Source: Silene noctiflora (lineage: Eukaryota > Streptophyta > Magnoliopsida > Caryophyllales > Caryophyllaceae). Taken from it: a DNA stretch of 24,054 bases. This document shows, piece after piece, positions 1-8,805 of the stretch. Under the pieces are notes generated by a model. The model searched no databases. It was not told where the DNA came from and worked only from the letters and a program-made list of their open reading frames with translations. How positions within the stretch are numbered: the first letter of the stretch is position 1; each line of letters begins with the position of its first letter. Made by a program: the position numbers and the translations under genes. The stretch is from positions 49,019 to 73,072 of the forward strand of contig VHZZ01002854.1 of the NCBI GenBank assembly GCA_009801015.1, read 5' to 3'.

Positions 1-52
1 AGTGATGTGGAGTGATGTGGAGTGATGTGGTGTGATGGAGGAGATGATGTGG
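1..52. repeat. 10-bp tandem repeat at window edge
   Basis: Three exact copies of AGTGATGTGG fill bases 1-30, followed by degenerate copies (GTGATGGAGG, then ATGATGTGG) to about 52. The array probably continues to the left of the window. No gene is associated with it. Confidence 0.75.
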
Positions 53-512
53 TAATGCTATGTTGTTGCTTATTTGATTGTTGTGGCAGTAACTGGCCCC
101 GTGTTGTAAGTCTATATGTCTTTATAGACCCATAATTGTAATTTTTATTTTTTATGATAAATGGGTTAGTTCGAACCCAATCATTATATGATTTTTTGAG
201 GCAAGACTTCATGTTTGTATATAAACAACTTTTGTAATTCCGTATTACAGAGCACATTATTTTAAATGATGAGAATATGAGTTAACTCAACTTGTAAGAG
301 CTCTCTTACTCCAATCATGAAGTTTGGGTTTCGATTTTTACTCGCAATATAACTATATAAATGCGCTCCTTTCAATCAAAGAAAAAAGAAATATTTCAAA
401 GTATAGCTAAGATTTTGTTTCTCAACAAGTTCAAGCACATGTTATAGAGAATAAACAGGAAAACAAATGTCACATTTCAAAGAAAGATGCATTGTATAGT
501 GCAAGATGCATA
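53..512. other. intergenic, no gene seen
   Basis: AT-rich sequence with no open frame of note. Apart from the tRNA-like block at 277-391, the only structure is a short inverted repeat, TGGGTT...AACCCA, near 163-180. Confidence 0.6.
277..391 (+). repeat. tRNA-like block, possible SINE remnant
   Basis: The stretch near 281-299 (AACTCAACTTGTAAGAGC) resembles a tRNA D-arm/A box. GGGTTTCGATTT at 326-337 resembles a B box with one extra T. Spacing is about 45 bases and an A-rich run follows (378-391). This is the layout of a tRNA-derived SINE. No flanking target duplication was found, so a chance or badly decayed copy is possible. Confidence 0.35.
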
Positions 513-517
513 CTTCT

Positions 518-766
518 TATTAAGCTGATGACCTCCATTGATGAACATAGTAGCTTGTAGAAGAGAGAATCCAAGAGTAAATAAAAGGTGGTTTTTATTA
601 TGATCAAAGTTATTATCTTACATGTAGATGTACAATGTATATATATACAAAGGAATAACTAACTAACTATGGTTAGCTTTACATGAGGTAGTTAGTTGTA
701 ACTAACTATCTAGAGTTAACTAACTACACTAAGTAGTCCAGCTTGTGTACAACTGGTATTTCAACA
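518..766 (-). repeat. 3' LTR of element 1
   Basis: Read on the minus strand the LTR starts TGTTGAAATACC and ends in GCTTAATA. The boundaries are TG...TA rather than the usual TG...CA; they are fixed by the repeat shared with 5871-6119, by the CTTCT duplication, and by the PPT at 767-776. An alternating TATATATA tract near 638-648 could supply a TATA box. Five AACTAAC/GTTAGTT boxes lie at 657-663, 661-667, 691-697, 700-706 and 718-724. Confidence 0.93.
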
Positions 767-776
767 CTCCCCCCTC
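767..776 (-). other. polypurine tract of element 1
   Basis: On the minus strand GAGGGGGGAG lies directly before the 3' LTR start (TGTTGAAAT). It primes plus-strand DNA synthesis in this family. The polyprotein stop (TAA, 780-782) is three bases upstream of it. Confidence 0.9.
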
Positions 777-779
777 AAG

Positions 780-1734
780 TTAGACAGTATGATCAACTCT
801 CCATGCGCAAGCTTGTACTGGCTTGAGAAACTTCATTCCCAGCATATCAGATAAGAATTTGTGTTGCTGAGTTTCTAATGGTTTTGTCATAATATCTGCA
901 AGTTGCATAATTGAACTAACATGCTTAGGAATTATAAATCCTTCTTGTAATTTATCTCGAACATAATGGAAATCTATGTCGAGGTGCTTTGTCCTATCAT
1001 GAAAAACAGGATTTTGAGCTATATGTTGTGCTGCCATGTTGTCACAGTGCAGTACAATTGGCTTAGGCACAACAGTAAATCAGAAAGCAGTCTATCTAAC
1101 CAGACTATTTCACTTGCAGTATAGGACATATATCTATACTCTGCTTCAGCTGAGCTTTTGCTCATTGTTTTCTGTTTCTTTGTCTTCCAAGATATCAATG
1201 AGTTACCTAAGAAGATACAGTATCCACTTAAAAATATGCAACTGAACACACATTGTCCCCAATCTGCATCACTGATTGCCTTAAGCTTTAACTCACTGCT
1301 TGCTGAGTAAAACAATCCTGCATTAATAGTGTGTCTTAAGTATCTCACCCCATTTATTGCTACTTGCATATGTGGCTTTCTGGGTTGTGTCAAAAATTGG
1401 CTTAAGTGCTGAAATGCATAAGAGATATCGGGTCTTCTTAGGTTGAGGTATAGTAGTCTCCCAACTAATCTCCTATAACTTTCTGGATCAGACAGTATCT
1501 CTCCTTGGTCAGTACTCAAATTTAATCCCTTAGGTAAAGGAAAACCTGCCTCGACACATTCCTCTATTCCCAGATCCTTGATAATATCTAGAGTGTATTT
1601 CCTTTGGTTTATTGTAATCCCTTATTCATTCCTTGAAACCTCCAATCCTATGAAATATCTCATGAGGCCAAGGTCCTTGATTGTGAAGGTTTGATCTAAC
1701 CCTGTTTTGACTTCCTGAATTTCTTTCTGATTAT
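780..1734 (-). pseudogene. RT thumb and RNase H of element 1, broken
   Basis: Past the shift near 1735 the frame reads through an RT tail containing a TAA at 1622-1624. It then gives YRRLVGRLLYLNLRRPDISY and the RNase H segment (KAISDADWGQC, ISWKTKKQKTMSKSSAEAEY). A shift near 1075 leads to the last part, PIVLHCDNMAAQHIAQNPVF and LADIMTKPLE, ending at a TAA (780-782) just before the polypurine tract. The acidic residues (D of DADW, E of AEAEY, D of CDN) are present. RNase H removes the RNA strand after reverse transcription. Confidence 0.88.
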
Positions 1735-2939
1735 CTCTCCTGTCAACAGAACATCATCCATATACACTAGGGCTACCATTAATGATCCTGAGTTGTTGTT
1801 TGTCCTTGTGAACAATGAATAGTCTTGTTTGGATTGAATAAAACCCAGACTAGTCAGATACTTTGTCAATTCAACATTCCATTGTCTTGATGCTTGTTTA
1901 AGTCCATATAATGATTTTTGTAACTTGCACACTTGACCTTGTATGGGAACAACATAGCCTTGAGGTAGAACCATATACACTTCTTCATCCAAATAACCAT
2001 GCAAAAAAGCATTATTGATGTCCATTTGATGGAGCAACCAACCTTTGGATGCAGCTAGTGCTATGAGGGTTCTCATTGTTGCAAGTTTAGTAACAGGTGA
2101 GAAGGTGTGCTTGTAATCCATATCCTTTATTTGATTATATCCTTTAGCCACCAATCTTGCCCTGAACCTCTCAATTGTCCCATCTGCTTTGTGTTTTATT
2201 TTATAAACCCATTTTGATCCTATTGCTTTCTTTCCTGGAGGTAAATCTGTCATAAACCAAGTTTGATTGGTTTCCAATGCACCTAACTCCTTCTCAATAG
2301 CTTCTACCCATCTTGCATCCTTACTAGCTAGATGAAAGCTAGTAGGCTCATGTTCAAGAAGGACATTATTTAAAGATGCCAGATACAAAGGATCGAACAT
2401 TGGTAACTCATTGAGTACACTTGCATGTAAGCTTGTGTGTTTGTTTTTAGTTAATGGTGGACAGTAAAATCCATTAAGCAAAGAAGAAGGTTTCCTTGGC
2501 CTGTCTGACTTTCTAACAACATAATCAGTTTCTCTTGCATTCTGTGGTATAATAATGACCTCTTTGTCAATATGATCAATATGAACTAAGGAATTATCCT
2601 TTGGAGAACTGTTATTTTCAGTTGCTCTACCTGTAACTGGATCACCATCATCATTGGTAATGATGTTAGAGTGGTCCATATTCACTGTAGTGGTGTCAGT
2701 GTTCACAGGTGTATTTATATGTGAATTTAAAAGAGATTCATTGTGATCATTGAGATCCTGAGTAAAAGATCTATAATGTGCATCACTTGTAACATTAAGT
2801 TGAGTAATATGCTCAGACTGATGCAACATGTTATCCTGAATTGTAGAATGTCTGTAAGGAAATATATTCTCTTTGAAAATAACATCTCTACTGGTGAAGA
2901 TGACATGTTTATCTAGGTCATAAAGTCTATATCCTTTCT
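1735..2939 (-). pseudogene. reverse transcriptase of element 1
   Basis: The longest surviving frame of the element. After a polar linker (about 2890-2500), the RT domain begins near 2320 with RWVEAIEKELGAL and runs through NQTWFMTDLPPGKKAIGSKW, RFRARLVAKGYNQ, the first catalytic Asp in MDINNAFLHGYLDEEVYM, SLYGLKQASRQW and the YMDD box (VYMDDVLLTG near 1750). It copies element RNA into DNA. The frame breaks just after LLTG (near 1735), before the connection to RNase H. Confidence 0.92.
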
Positions 2940-3685
2940 TCCCATATGGATATCCCAGAAAAACCTAACTCTATAACCCAGTTTGTCTCTTAATTTTGCA
3001 GGAACAGTTGCAAAACAAAGAGATCCAAAGACTCTTAATTCTTCATAACAAGGAACCTCACCAAACAGTAGTTCATGGGGAGATTTCCATTTTAACAGAG
3101 CAACAAGCATCTTGTTAGTTAAGTAGGTGGCAATAAGTAGGCATTCTCCCCAAAATTTTAAAGGTAGATTAGATTGAATTTTTAAAGTCCTGGCAGTATC
3201 CAACAAATGTTTATGTTTCCTTTCTACCCTTGCATTTTGCTGAGGAACTCCTGCTATGCTAGTGTGGTGTATGATCCCTCTTTCACCAAACATCAACTTA
3301 CAAGGTTTCTGTATGAACTCTGTACCATTATCAGTCCTAACAATCTTAATATTTCTATTGAACTGTCTCTCAACATGTTGTAGATAATCCTTAATAATGT
3401 GAGGAACTTGTTGCTTGTTCTGAATAAGATATGTCCATGTAGATCTAGAATGGTCAAAAAAGACTTTGCACCAGTTATAGTTCCCTTTTTATATGGACCC
3501 CAAACATCCATATGGACAAACTCAAAACATTCAGATGCATAAGAAGTACTTTTATGAAAAGGTAATGCATGGTGCTTGGACAAAATACAGATTTGACAGT
3601 CAAAAGATCCATTATTATTACTATTACAAAGTTGTGTTCTCGGTACATGTTCCAGTTTTTCTACAGATGTATGTCCAAGTCTCTA
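2940..3685 (-). pseudogene. integrase of element 1, broken
   Basis: After the TAG at 3683-3685 the same frame gives RLGHTSVEKL and CQICILSKHHALPF, the HHCC zinc domain that precedes the catalytic core. The first catalytic Asp lies in FVHMDVWGPYKKGT. The frame shifts near 3440. The second Asp is in TDNGTEF (near 3325) and the catalytic Glu in PQQNARVERKHKHL (near 3230). A further shift near 2950 breaks the C-terminal part (KLRDKLGYRVRFF). The enzyme inserts the cDNA into host chromosomes. All DDE residues are still encoded, but in different frames. Confidence 0.87.
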
Positions 3686-4404
3686 ATGTAGCAGATACAT
3701 GTCAATGTTTTGCATACAACTATTAGACTGAACATGATTATTTAACACTTCGTGATTTTGATCTTTTGTAATACTGCTAAATTCCAAGGCTTGAGAAATT
3801 TTGTATAAACCAGCATGCTTTCTCCCTGTGGTCAGTACTTTCTTACTTGAAAGGTCCAGGAACCAACATTCATTGGGAAAAAATATTACCTTCATATTAG
3901 TATGCGGTAATATGGAACCAATTGATAATAAGTTCTGTCTAAAACCAAGAACTACAAACACATTTTTAAGTTTGATATGTTCTGTCAATTGCATTGGGCC
4001 TATTTTATGCACCAATTTAGTTGTGCCATCAGGTAATGTAATTGTAATAGGTCTGGTCAGTACTGTAATATCATGAAGTAAATGAATGTTTGAGGTCATA
4101 TGGTCAGATGCACCAGTATCTATAATCCAGCTAGATGCATTAAAAGAATCCTCGACTGCATAAGCATGTGAATAATCAGAGATACTTGAGAAGTTCACAG
4201 ATTGTGAAGCATTTGCAGTTGCAGATGAATAAGGAAATTTCTGAGATATATTCTTCAAGACCTTATCAGTAATGGTGTCAACCAGACCAGAGACCAAATC
4301 ATCATGATCAACAAGAGAATGAGAAGCTTTATGCATGGACTGAGAAGATGAAGGCATGTCATAAAGTGGAGTAAAATCAGAATCATCATAGAGCTCATTA
4401 TCAT
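3686..4404 (-). pseudogene. aspartic protease region of element 1
   Basis: In the frame entering from about 4404 the protein reads through a Ser-rich linker (MPSSSQSMHKASHS) to the retroviral-type protease motif SWIIDTGASDHMTSN at about 3.95-4.12 kb (DTG active site intact). It then continues with the conserved LKNVFVVLGFRQNLLSIG. It cleaves the polyprotein in an active element. The frame continues into the integrase zinc domain but is cut by a TAG at 3683-3685, inside the LLH-x-RLGH motif. Confidence 0.85.
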
Positions 4405-5467
4405 AATAAGAGTGTTAGTATTAGCATTATTTGCTCCCCTTTTGTAACTGCCCCTTCCTCTCTTGTTGTAACCTCCTCGTTCATTCTTGTGTTTAGCAGC
4501 CAGAAGTTTCTTCAGCTTGTAACAATGCTCACGAATATATCCTTGGATATTACAGAAAGTGCAGGTCTGCAACTGATAACAGTCTTCAACAACATGTCCC
4601 TTTTTGTTCCAATGAGTACATTTCTTCTATTGTTTGTCCTCTCCATTATAAACCTTTGGTTTCTTAGAAGAGTGTTCAGCTATATTCTCCTTAGAAGAGG
4701 AAGTTTTATATCCTAGATAAGCATTATCTTCAGGAACACTTTCTGTAACCTCACGGATCTGCTTCTGTTTTTCCAACTTCTGAAGCATCCCTAAAACCCT
4801 GTTGATGGTAGGCATGAGTTCCATGGTAAGAACATGCTCTTTAACACTTTCATATGTGTTGTTGAGTCCCATCAACAATTGAATTAGCTTAGAATGTGCC
4901 TCCCTATCCAAAATCCGCTTTAAGAGATTGCAAGTATAAGCATTCATTGCTCCACATGTGCAAAGTGAGATTGGATCCAGATTATCAATCTCTTCCCAAG
5001 TTCTCTTCAAATTGCTATAATAATCCAGAACAGGTAGATTATCCTGAGAAATACCATTGAAATCCTTCTTCAACTGGTAAAGTTCTACACTGTTCATTTC
5101 TCCATATCGCTTAACTAATTCAGACCACATATCCTTGGAATAGACAATGTAAGCGAAATTGTCCCGAAGCTTCGTTCTTCTCCATGGAGTTATTAATCCA
5201 TCTAAAAATTAACATGTCACATCTTGACCAAAGATTGTGTTTCTTATCAGTCTTAGGAGGACGAGGACAAGTAGCAGTGACAAAACCTTCCTTATTCTTA
5301 GAAGCTAGAGCTAAAAGAACATCTCTCTTCCAAAGAAGAAAACTAGTTCCATCAAACATGTTGTTAGTCAAACGCATATTCGGTTGATCATTGTTTGTGA
5401 GTGACAGAGGATCATCATAGACATCATACGAACTAGAAGATGCAGAATTAAGAGGTGATTCCGGCAT
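4405..5467 (-). pseudogene. gag (nucleocapsid) of element 1, broken
   Basis: The gag start is MPESPLNSASSSSYDVYDD at 5467. A copia gag domain follows (NMFDGTSFLLWKRDVLLAL, then the second half from about 5160, YSKDMWSELVKRYGEMNS). A frameshift near 5160 separates the two. An in-frame TAG at 4627-4629 comes before a pair of zinc knuckles of the CX2CX4HX4C type (4577-4620 and 4526-4569). Each knuckle has lost one ligand: CTHWNKKGHVVEDC has Trp for the second Cys, and CTFCNIQGYIREHC has Tyr for His. The frame shifts again near 4405, before the protease. The normal role is to form the virus-like particle and bind RNA. The reading is firm; exact shift positions are good to about 15 bases. Confidence 0.85.
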
Positions 5468-5857
5468 TTTGTGTTTTAATAGGAAAATTTAGAGAAAGAA
5501 TTGTGAATTACAAAATGTAACAAAGTAATAGAACACATAAACCTAATTTTTAGGATTTTGTAGAATTTAGGGATTTGATCAAACAAGAAAGAATGAAGAA
5601 CTAAAAATTAGAGGAAATGAGATTAATGAAACTAAAATAGTAGTAGGAAACAAAGATTATGCAAAATCAAAGAATAAATCAAGCATATCAATCAAACAAA
5701 TCGCGTATAAAAACGAGAAGAATCGTGGAAGCATAAAGACGAAGAACTAATTGATCAGAAACCTAAAACAAACTCGAGGATCAAATGTAAACAATTGAGA
5801 TAACAATTGTATCAGAACTTCGCAAGAAAAATCATGGAGGAGGATCGGATACCTAGT
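5468..5857 (-). other. untranslated leader of element 1
   Basis: About 390 purine-rich bases lie between the primer site and the gag ATG at 5467. No open frame of note is seen. In this family the region holds packaging and dimer signals, but I cannot point to them. Confidence 0.6.
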
Positions 5858-5870
5858 GCTCCTGATACCA
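5858..5870 (-). other. primer binding site, initiator tRNA-Met type
   Basis: On the minus strand TGGTATCAGGAGC abuts the 5' LTR. It matches the usual plant copia site TGGTATCAGAGC over nine bases, then has one extra G, so pairing to the tRNA 3' end would be interrupted. Confidence 0.88.
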
Positions 5871-6119
5871 TATTAGGCTGATGACCTCCATTGATGAACA
5901 TAGTAGCTTGCAGAAGAGAGAATCCAAGAGTAAATAAAAGGTAGTTTTTATTATGATCAAAGTTGTTATCTTACATGTAGATGTACAGTGTATATATATA
6001 CAAAGGAATAAATAACTAACTATGGTTAGCTTTACATGAGGTAGTTAGTTGTAACTAACTATCTAGAGTTAACTAACTACACTAAGTAGTCCAGCTTGTG
6101 TACAGCTGGTATTTCAACA
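5871..6119 (-). repeat. 5' LTR of element 1
   Basis: The promoter-side LTR for the minus-strand transcript. It is the same length as the copy at 518-766 and differs from it at seven sites. It ends in GCCTAATA, immediately followed (minus strand) by the tRNA primer site. One of the five AACTAAC boxes is lost here by a C-to-A difference (AAATAAC). Confidence 0.93.
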
Positions 6120-6346
6120 CTTCTCACTCTGATTCAAATTTGTGTTTGCCCAAATTACCATAGAGAAAACACAAATTAGTTCAAACAAAAATTTATTTCT
6201 CAAAATTATGAAATAGCAACCTTACATATAATTGAACGGTTGTCTCTTGAAATAGAGTGTAAATATTTTTTTTAAGAAAAAAGGTAAAACAATTTTATAA
6301 AATCGCCCTCACTTTACTTTGTCTTAACTTACAATTATTTCTTAAA

Positions 6347-6425
6347 TATTCCCTCCATTTCAGTTATTTGAGAGTTTTGACCCCAAAATAAAACAGGTAA
6401 ATAAACAACTGAAAGGGAGAGAGTA
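6347..6425. mobile_element. Stowaway-like MITE
   Basis: A 79-bp inverted repeat flanked by TA. The left end is TTCCCTCCATTTCAGTTATT; the reverse complement of the right end is CTCTCTCCCTTTCAGTTGTT. About 17 of 22 terminal bases match. The CTCCCTCC-type ends and TA duplication are those of Stowaway (Tc1/mariner-derived) MITEs. It is non-coding. Confidence 0.65.
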
Positions 6426-6730
6426 CTCGGGTGCTCCGTATCGGGATTTCGTGAAAAAGGGATTCATAGTTCGTGACGCATGCGTTGTACTGTGTACTCG
6501 ACATAACATGTAAAAATATCCCATCTATTTGGGATTTAGATAAATTAAGCCGCCTTTGTGGAGTTTTGGCAGCCGTTATGACACGATTTTAACTCGTTTT
6601 TTAGGAGTTACACATACAAGTCAAGCCCACCTTCAACCGCGGATGCTAAAAGTTAAAACACACTTTTAACTCCACTTTTAACCCACTACACGGACGATGG
6701 AGATTAAGGAGGAATCCAAAGTGGTTACAA
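6426..6730. other. intergenic, no gene seen
   Basis: Unique-looking sequence between two MITEs. I see no open frame or repeat that I can support. Confidence 0.5.
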
Positions 6731-6739
6731 ATGTTCATT

Positions 6740-6928
6740 GGCAAATTCTTATTTGTGACGGAAGGTATCCGTCACAAATGAGAAGACGGGTACCATTTTG
6801 TGAGACAAAATGCCCAAATAGAGGAGAGAGGAAAGCAAGTGGGGGGTGCCCCCACCTTGTCCCCTTATTTGTTTTGTGAGTGGCATTATCCGTCTTCGGA
6901 TCCGACCCGTCACAAGGGAGACGCTTTG
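6740..6928. mobile_element. Mutator-like MITE with 9-bp target duplication
   Basis: A 189-bp element flanked by the exact 9-bp repeat ATGTTCATT (6731-6739 and 6929-6937). Nine-bp duplications are characteristic of Mutator-like transposons. The two halves form a long imperfect palindrome around GTGACGG...CCGTCAC (6755 and 6909). The left arm contains a perfect 11-bp hairpin, TTTGTGACGGA/TCCGTCACAAA (6752-6762 and 6768-6778). It has no coding capacity. The outermost 15 bases of the two ends match poorly, so the family call is less sure than the duplication. Confidence 0.62.
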
Positions 6929-6937
6929 ATGTTCATT

Positions 6938-7929
6938 ATCATTCATTACTTTGTTAAAAATGTTAGACCCATAGTAAAATTAAAACTCAAATAATTCAAA
7001 CAACAAAACAAAATGGTTATATGAACTACGTTTTTTTAATAGGCTATATAAGGTAATATTGTTAAGATTCATTCACTAAAATGATAAGAATGGATATGTC
7101 TTTCTAAATGATAAGATTGGATATGTCTTAAATACATTTCTTTAAATTGTTTTTTACCGTGTGTCTTTAGGACACATGTTAGAAAATCGTATGAACTAAT
7201 ATAAGTTGATCAGGGTAGAATCAACCAAAGTTTAAAATAGCCAAATACGTAGGTCTTGTTCTTTTTTACTTGATTTCAACTTATTTCAACTCAACTCTAT
7301 CTGGTTAAGTTCTATTCAACTTAATTCAGTTATGTTCAACTTTTTTCTTCACAAAATTAACTCTTACCTAAGCTTTTCTAATTTACCTTAACAACAATTT
7401 ATTTATTTATTTTTTTGCAAAAATAATAACAAACTAGGATTTGACATTAAATTGGACGAGATATTCCAAGGGGACAACATTCCATGAAAAACGTTAAAGA
7501 GAATAAAAAAAAGTTTAAAATTTAAAATTTCAACTAAAAATTTAATTTTTCTTATTCGGAGCCAAACAACCCTACTATGCCCTCCTTGTGTGTTAAAAAA
7601 AACTCTTAGTCATACTTGAATCAAAAGTACGAAACTATTGCAAATAATTTAGAACCAAAACCTATTATAAATAATCGATTGTTCGAGGATCGTATTTTTT
7701 CTTCCTAAAACTAAAATAATTTTGATAACGTTAAACGAATTCCTGACAATGTGTATCATATGGTAAAATCCAGCGGCAAGACATCGAAACTTTTGTTAAG
7801 GCCTCAAAAGCAAAAGACTTTAGATTTTTGAGAGGGAAAACATTCACAAAGAGAATTAAGGTTTGATATATATAATGCAGATCTAGAATCTCTTTAATTA
7901 GATAACCTAAATATTATTTCATAAATTAA
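6938..7929. other. intergenic, AT-rich, no gene seen
   Basis: Nearly 1 kb of AT-rich sequence without a supported gene or element. Short poly-A and poly-T runs are the only features. Confidence 0.5.
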
Positions 7930-8127
7930 TACTTCCTCCTATCCCATTTATTGTTCCTCTTTTCTTTTCCATTCAAATTCCAGTTTTGTTTTCTCTTTTT
8001 TTTTTTATTGGATAACTTTGTGTGGTCCAAATTCAATTTCATGTGGGCTTATTTGTATTATGTGGTTCAAATTAATTCCCTTAGTTATTGTAAAAAAAAA
8101 AAAAGGAACATTAAATTGGAGGAGGTA
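7930..8127. mobile_element. Stowaway-like MITE
   Basis: The left end is TA then CTTCCTCCTATCCCATTT. The reverse complement of the right end is TA then CCTCCTCCAATTTAATGTTC. Both ends go on to GTTCCT, about 25 bases in. TA duplication and CTCC-type ends fit Stowaway. The 198-bp interior contains a poly-T run (about 7998-8007) and a poly-A run (about 8092-8104). Open frames inside it look fortuitous. Confidence 0.62.
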
Positions 8128-8177
8128 TATTATTTGGTATGACTATGGAACAAATAATTTGATCATAATTGAATTAA

Positions 8178-8362
8178 GGAAAATGATATATACAGCCCTA
8201 AGGGCTGTATTTAAGGCTCCAAAAGAGGAAATAAAAACTTAAATCAAACATTAATTACATCAATATACGCGTAAATTTATCATACATTCTTACTTTAATT
8301 CCACTTAAGGAAATTCATTAAATGCTTATTTACAACCCTAAGAGTTATATTTATCATTACCC
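8178..8362. mobile_element. second Mutator-like MITE with 9-bp target duplication
   Basis: The 9-bp repeat TTGAATTAA lies at 8169-8177 and 8363-8371. Between them is a 185-bp element. Its left end GGAAAATGATATATACAGCC pairs with the reverse complement of the right end, GGTAATGATAAATATAACTC, and similarity extends for about 38 bases (on to TAAGGG...TGTA...AAG). The left terminus also holds a perfect palindrome, TACAGCCCT-A-AGGGCTGTA (8191-8209). GG ends with a 9-bp duplication are typical of Mutator-like MITEs. Confidence 0.65.
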
Positions 8363-8371
8363 TTGAATTAA

Positions 8372-8800
8372 AACCATCAAACAGTTGGAAATTCAAAAGA
8401 TCCATCGGCCATCGCATCTTACTCGAATCAAAACAACCAAATTGAGTAGTAGAGTAGAAGTACATGATATGCTCATGGTCAGAAAATGGCAAAGGCATGA
8501 AGAACAGTATCTGTGAATAGTAAGTCAATCTGTCTAGTTATTTTTTGAGCGGTCCAGTTACTAGCCCCCTTTCCCAGTTTTCTTCTGAGTCAAATTAATC
8601 GACGTATATAAAATTGTCACATGGCATATAGGTGGGGCAAAGGAGTAATTATTTTTGGTTGGGTAAGGACAAAGGAGTTTGGACCTAACGTAACTCCAAT
8701 AATTTACAAAAACGACTTGTAATTTTTATAAATTGTTAAACAAGTTGCTTATCATTTGGGTAACGGAATAATAACCTGCTTGTAAGTCATTCTAGCCCTA
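8372..8800. other. intergenic, no gene seen
   Basis: No supported gene or repeat between the MITE cluster and element 2. Confidence 0.5.
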
Positions 8801-8805
8801 TTAAG

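Larger units (their letters stand above)
518..6119 (-). mobile_element. Ty1/copia LTR retrotransposon, complete but decayed (element 1)
   Basis: A 5602-bp element transcribed from the minus strand. Two 249-bp LTRs (518-766 and 5871-6119) are flanked by the 5-bp duplication CTTCT (513-517 and 6120-6124). The primer binding site directly abuts the 5' LTR and the polypurine tract directly abuts the 3' LTR. Coding order is gag, aspartic protease, integrase, reverse transcriptase, RNase H; integrase before RT defines Ty1/copia (Pseudoviridae). The LTRs differ at 7 of 249 sites (six transitions, one transversion, no indel). At an assumed 1.3e-8 substitutions per site per year this is roughly one million years. 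The coding region has about six frameshifts (near 5160, 4405, 3440, 2950, 1735, 1075) and three in-frame stops (4627-4629, 3683-3685, 1622-1624), so it cannot make its own polyprotein. Confidence 0.95.

Noticed and set aside
3801..4076. Plus-strand open frames within 1-6 kb
   Set aside because: They are antisense to the protease, RNase H and gag of element 1.
518..6119. A conflict between the young LTR age (about 2.8% divergence) and the many broken frames of element 1
   Set aside because: About 1.4% change per lineage over 4.7 kb of coding sequence predicts dozens of substitutions, a few nonsense changes and several indels. Nine lesions fit plain decay after insertion, so no trans-mobilisation needs to be assumed.
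6697..6994. Several 60-65 residue open frames
   Set aside because: They lie across a palindromic Mutator-like MITE on both strands, as expected by chance.
7951..8242. Two overlapping plus-strand open frames
   Set aside because: Poly-T and poly-A runs of a Stowaway-like MITE yield Phe and Lys runs; not coding.
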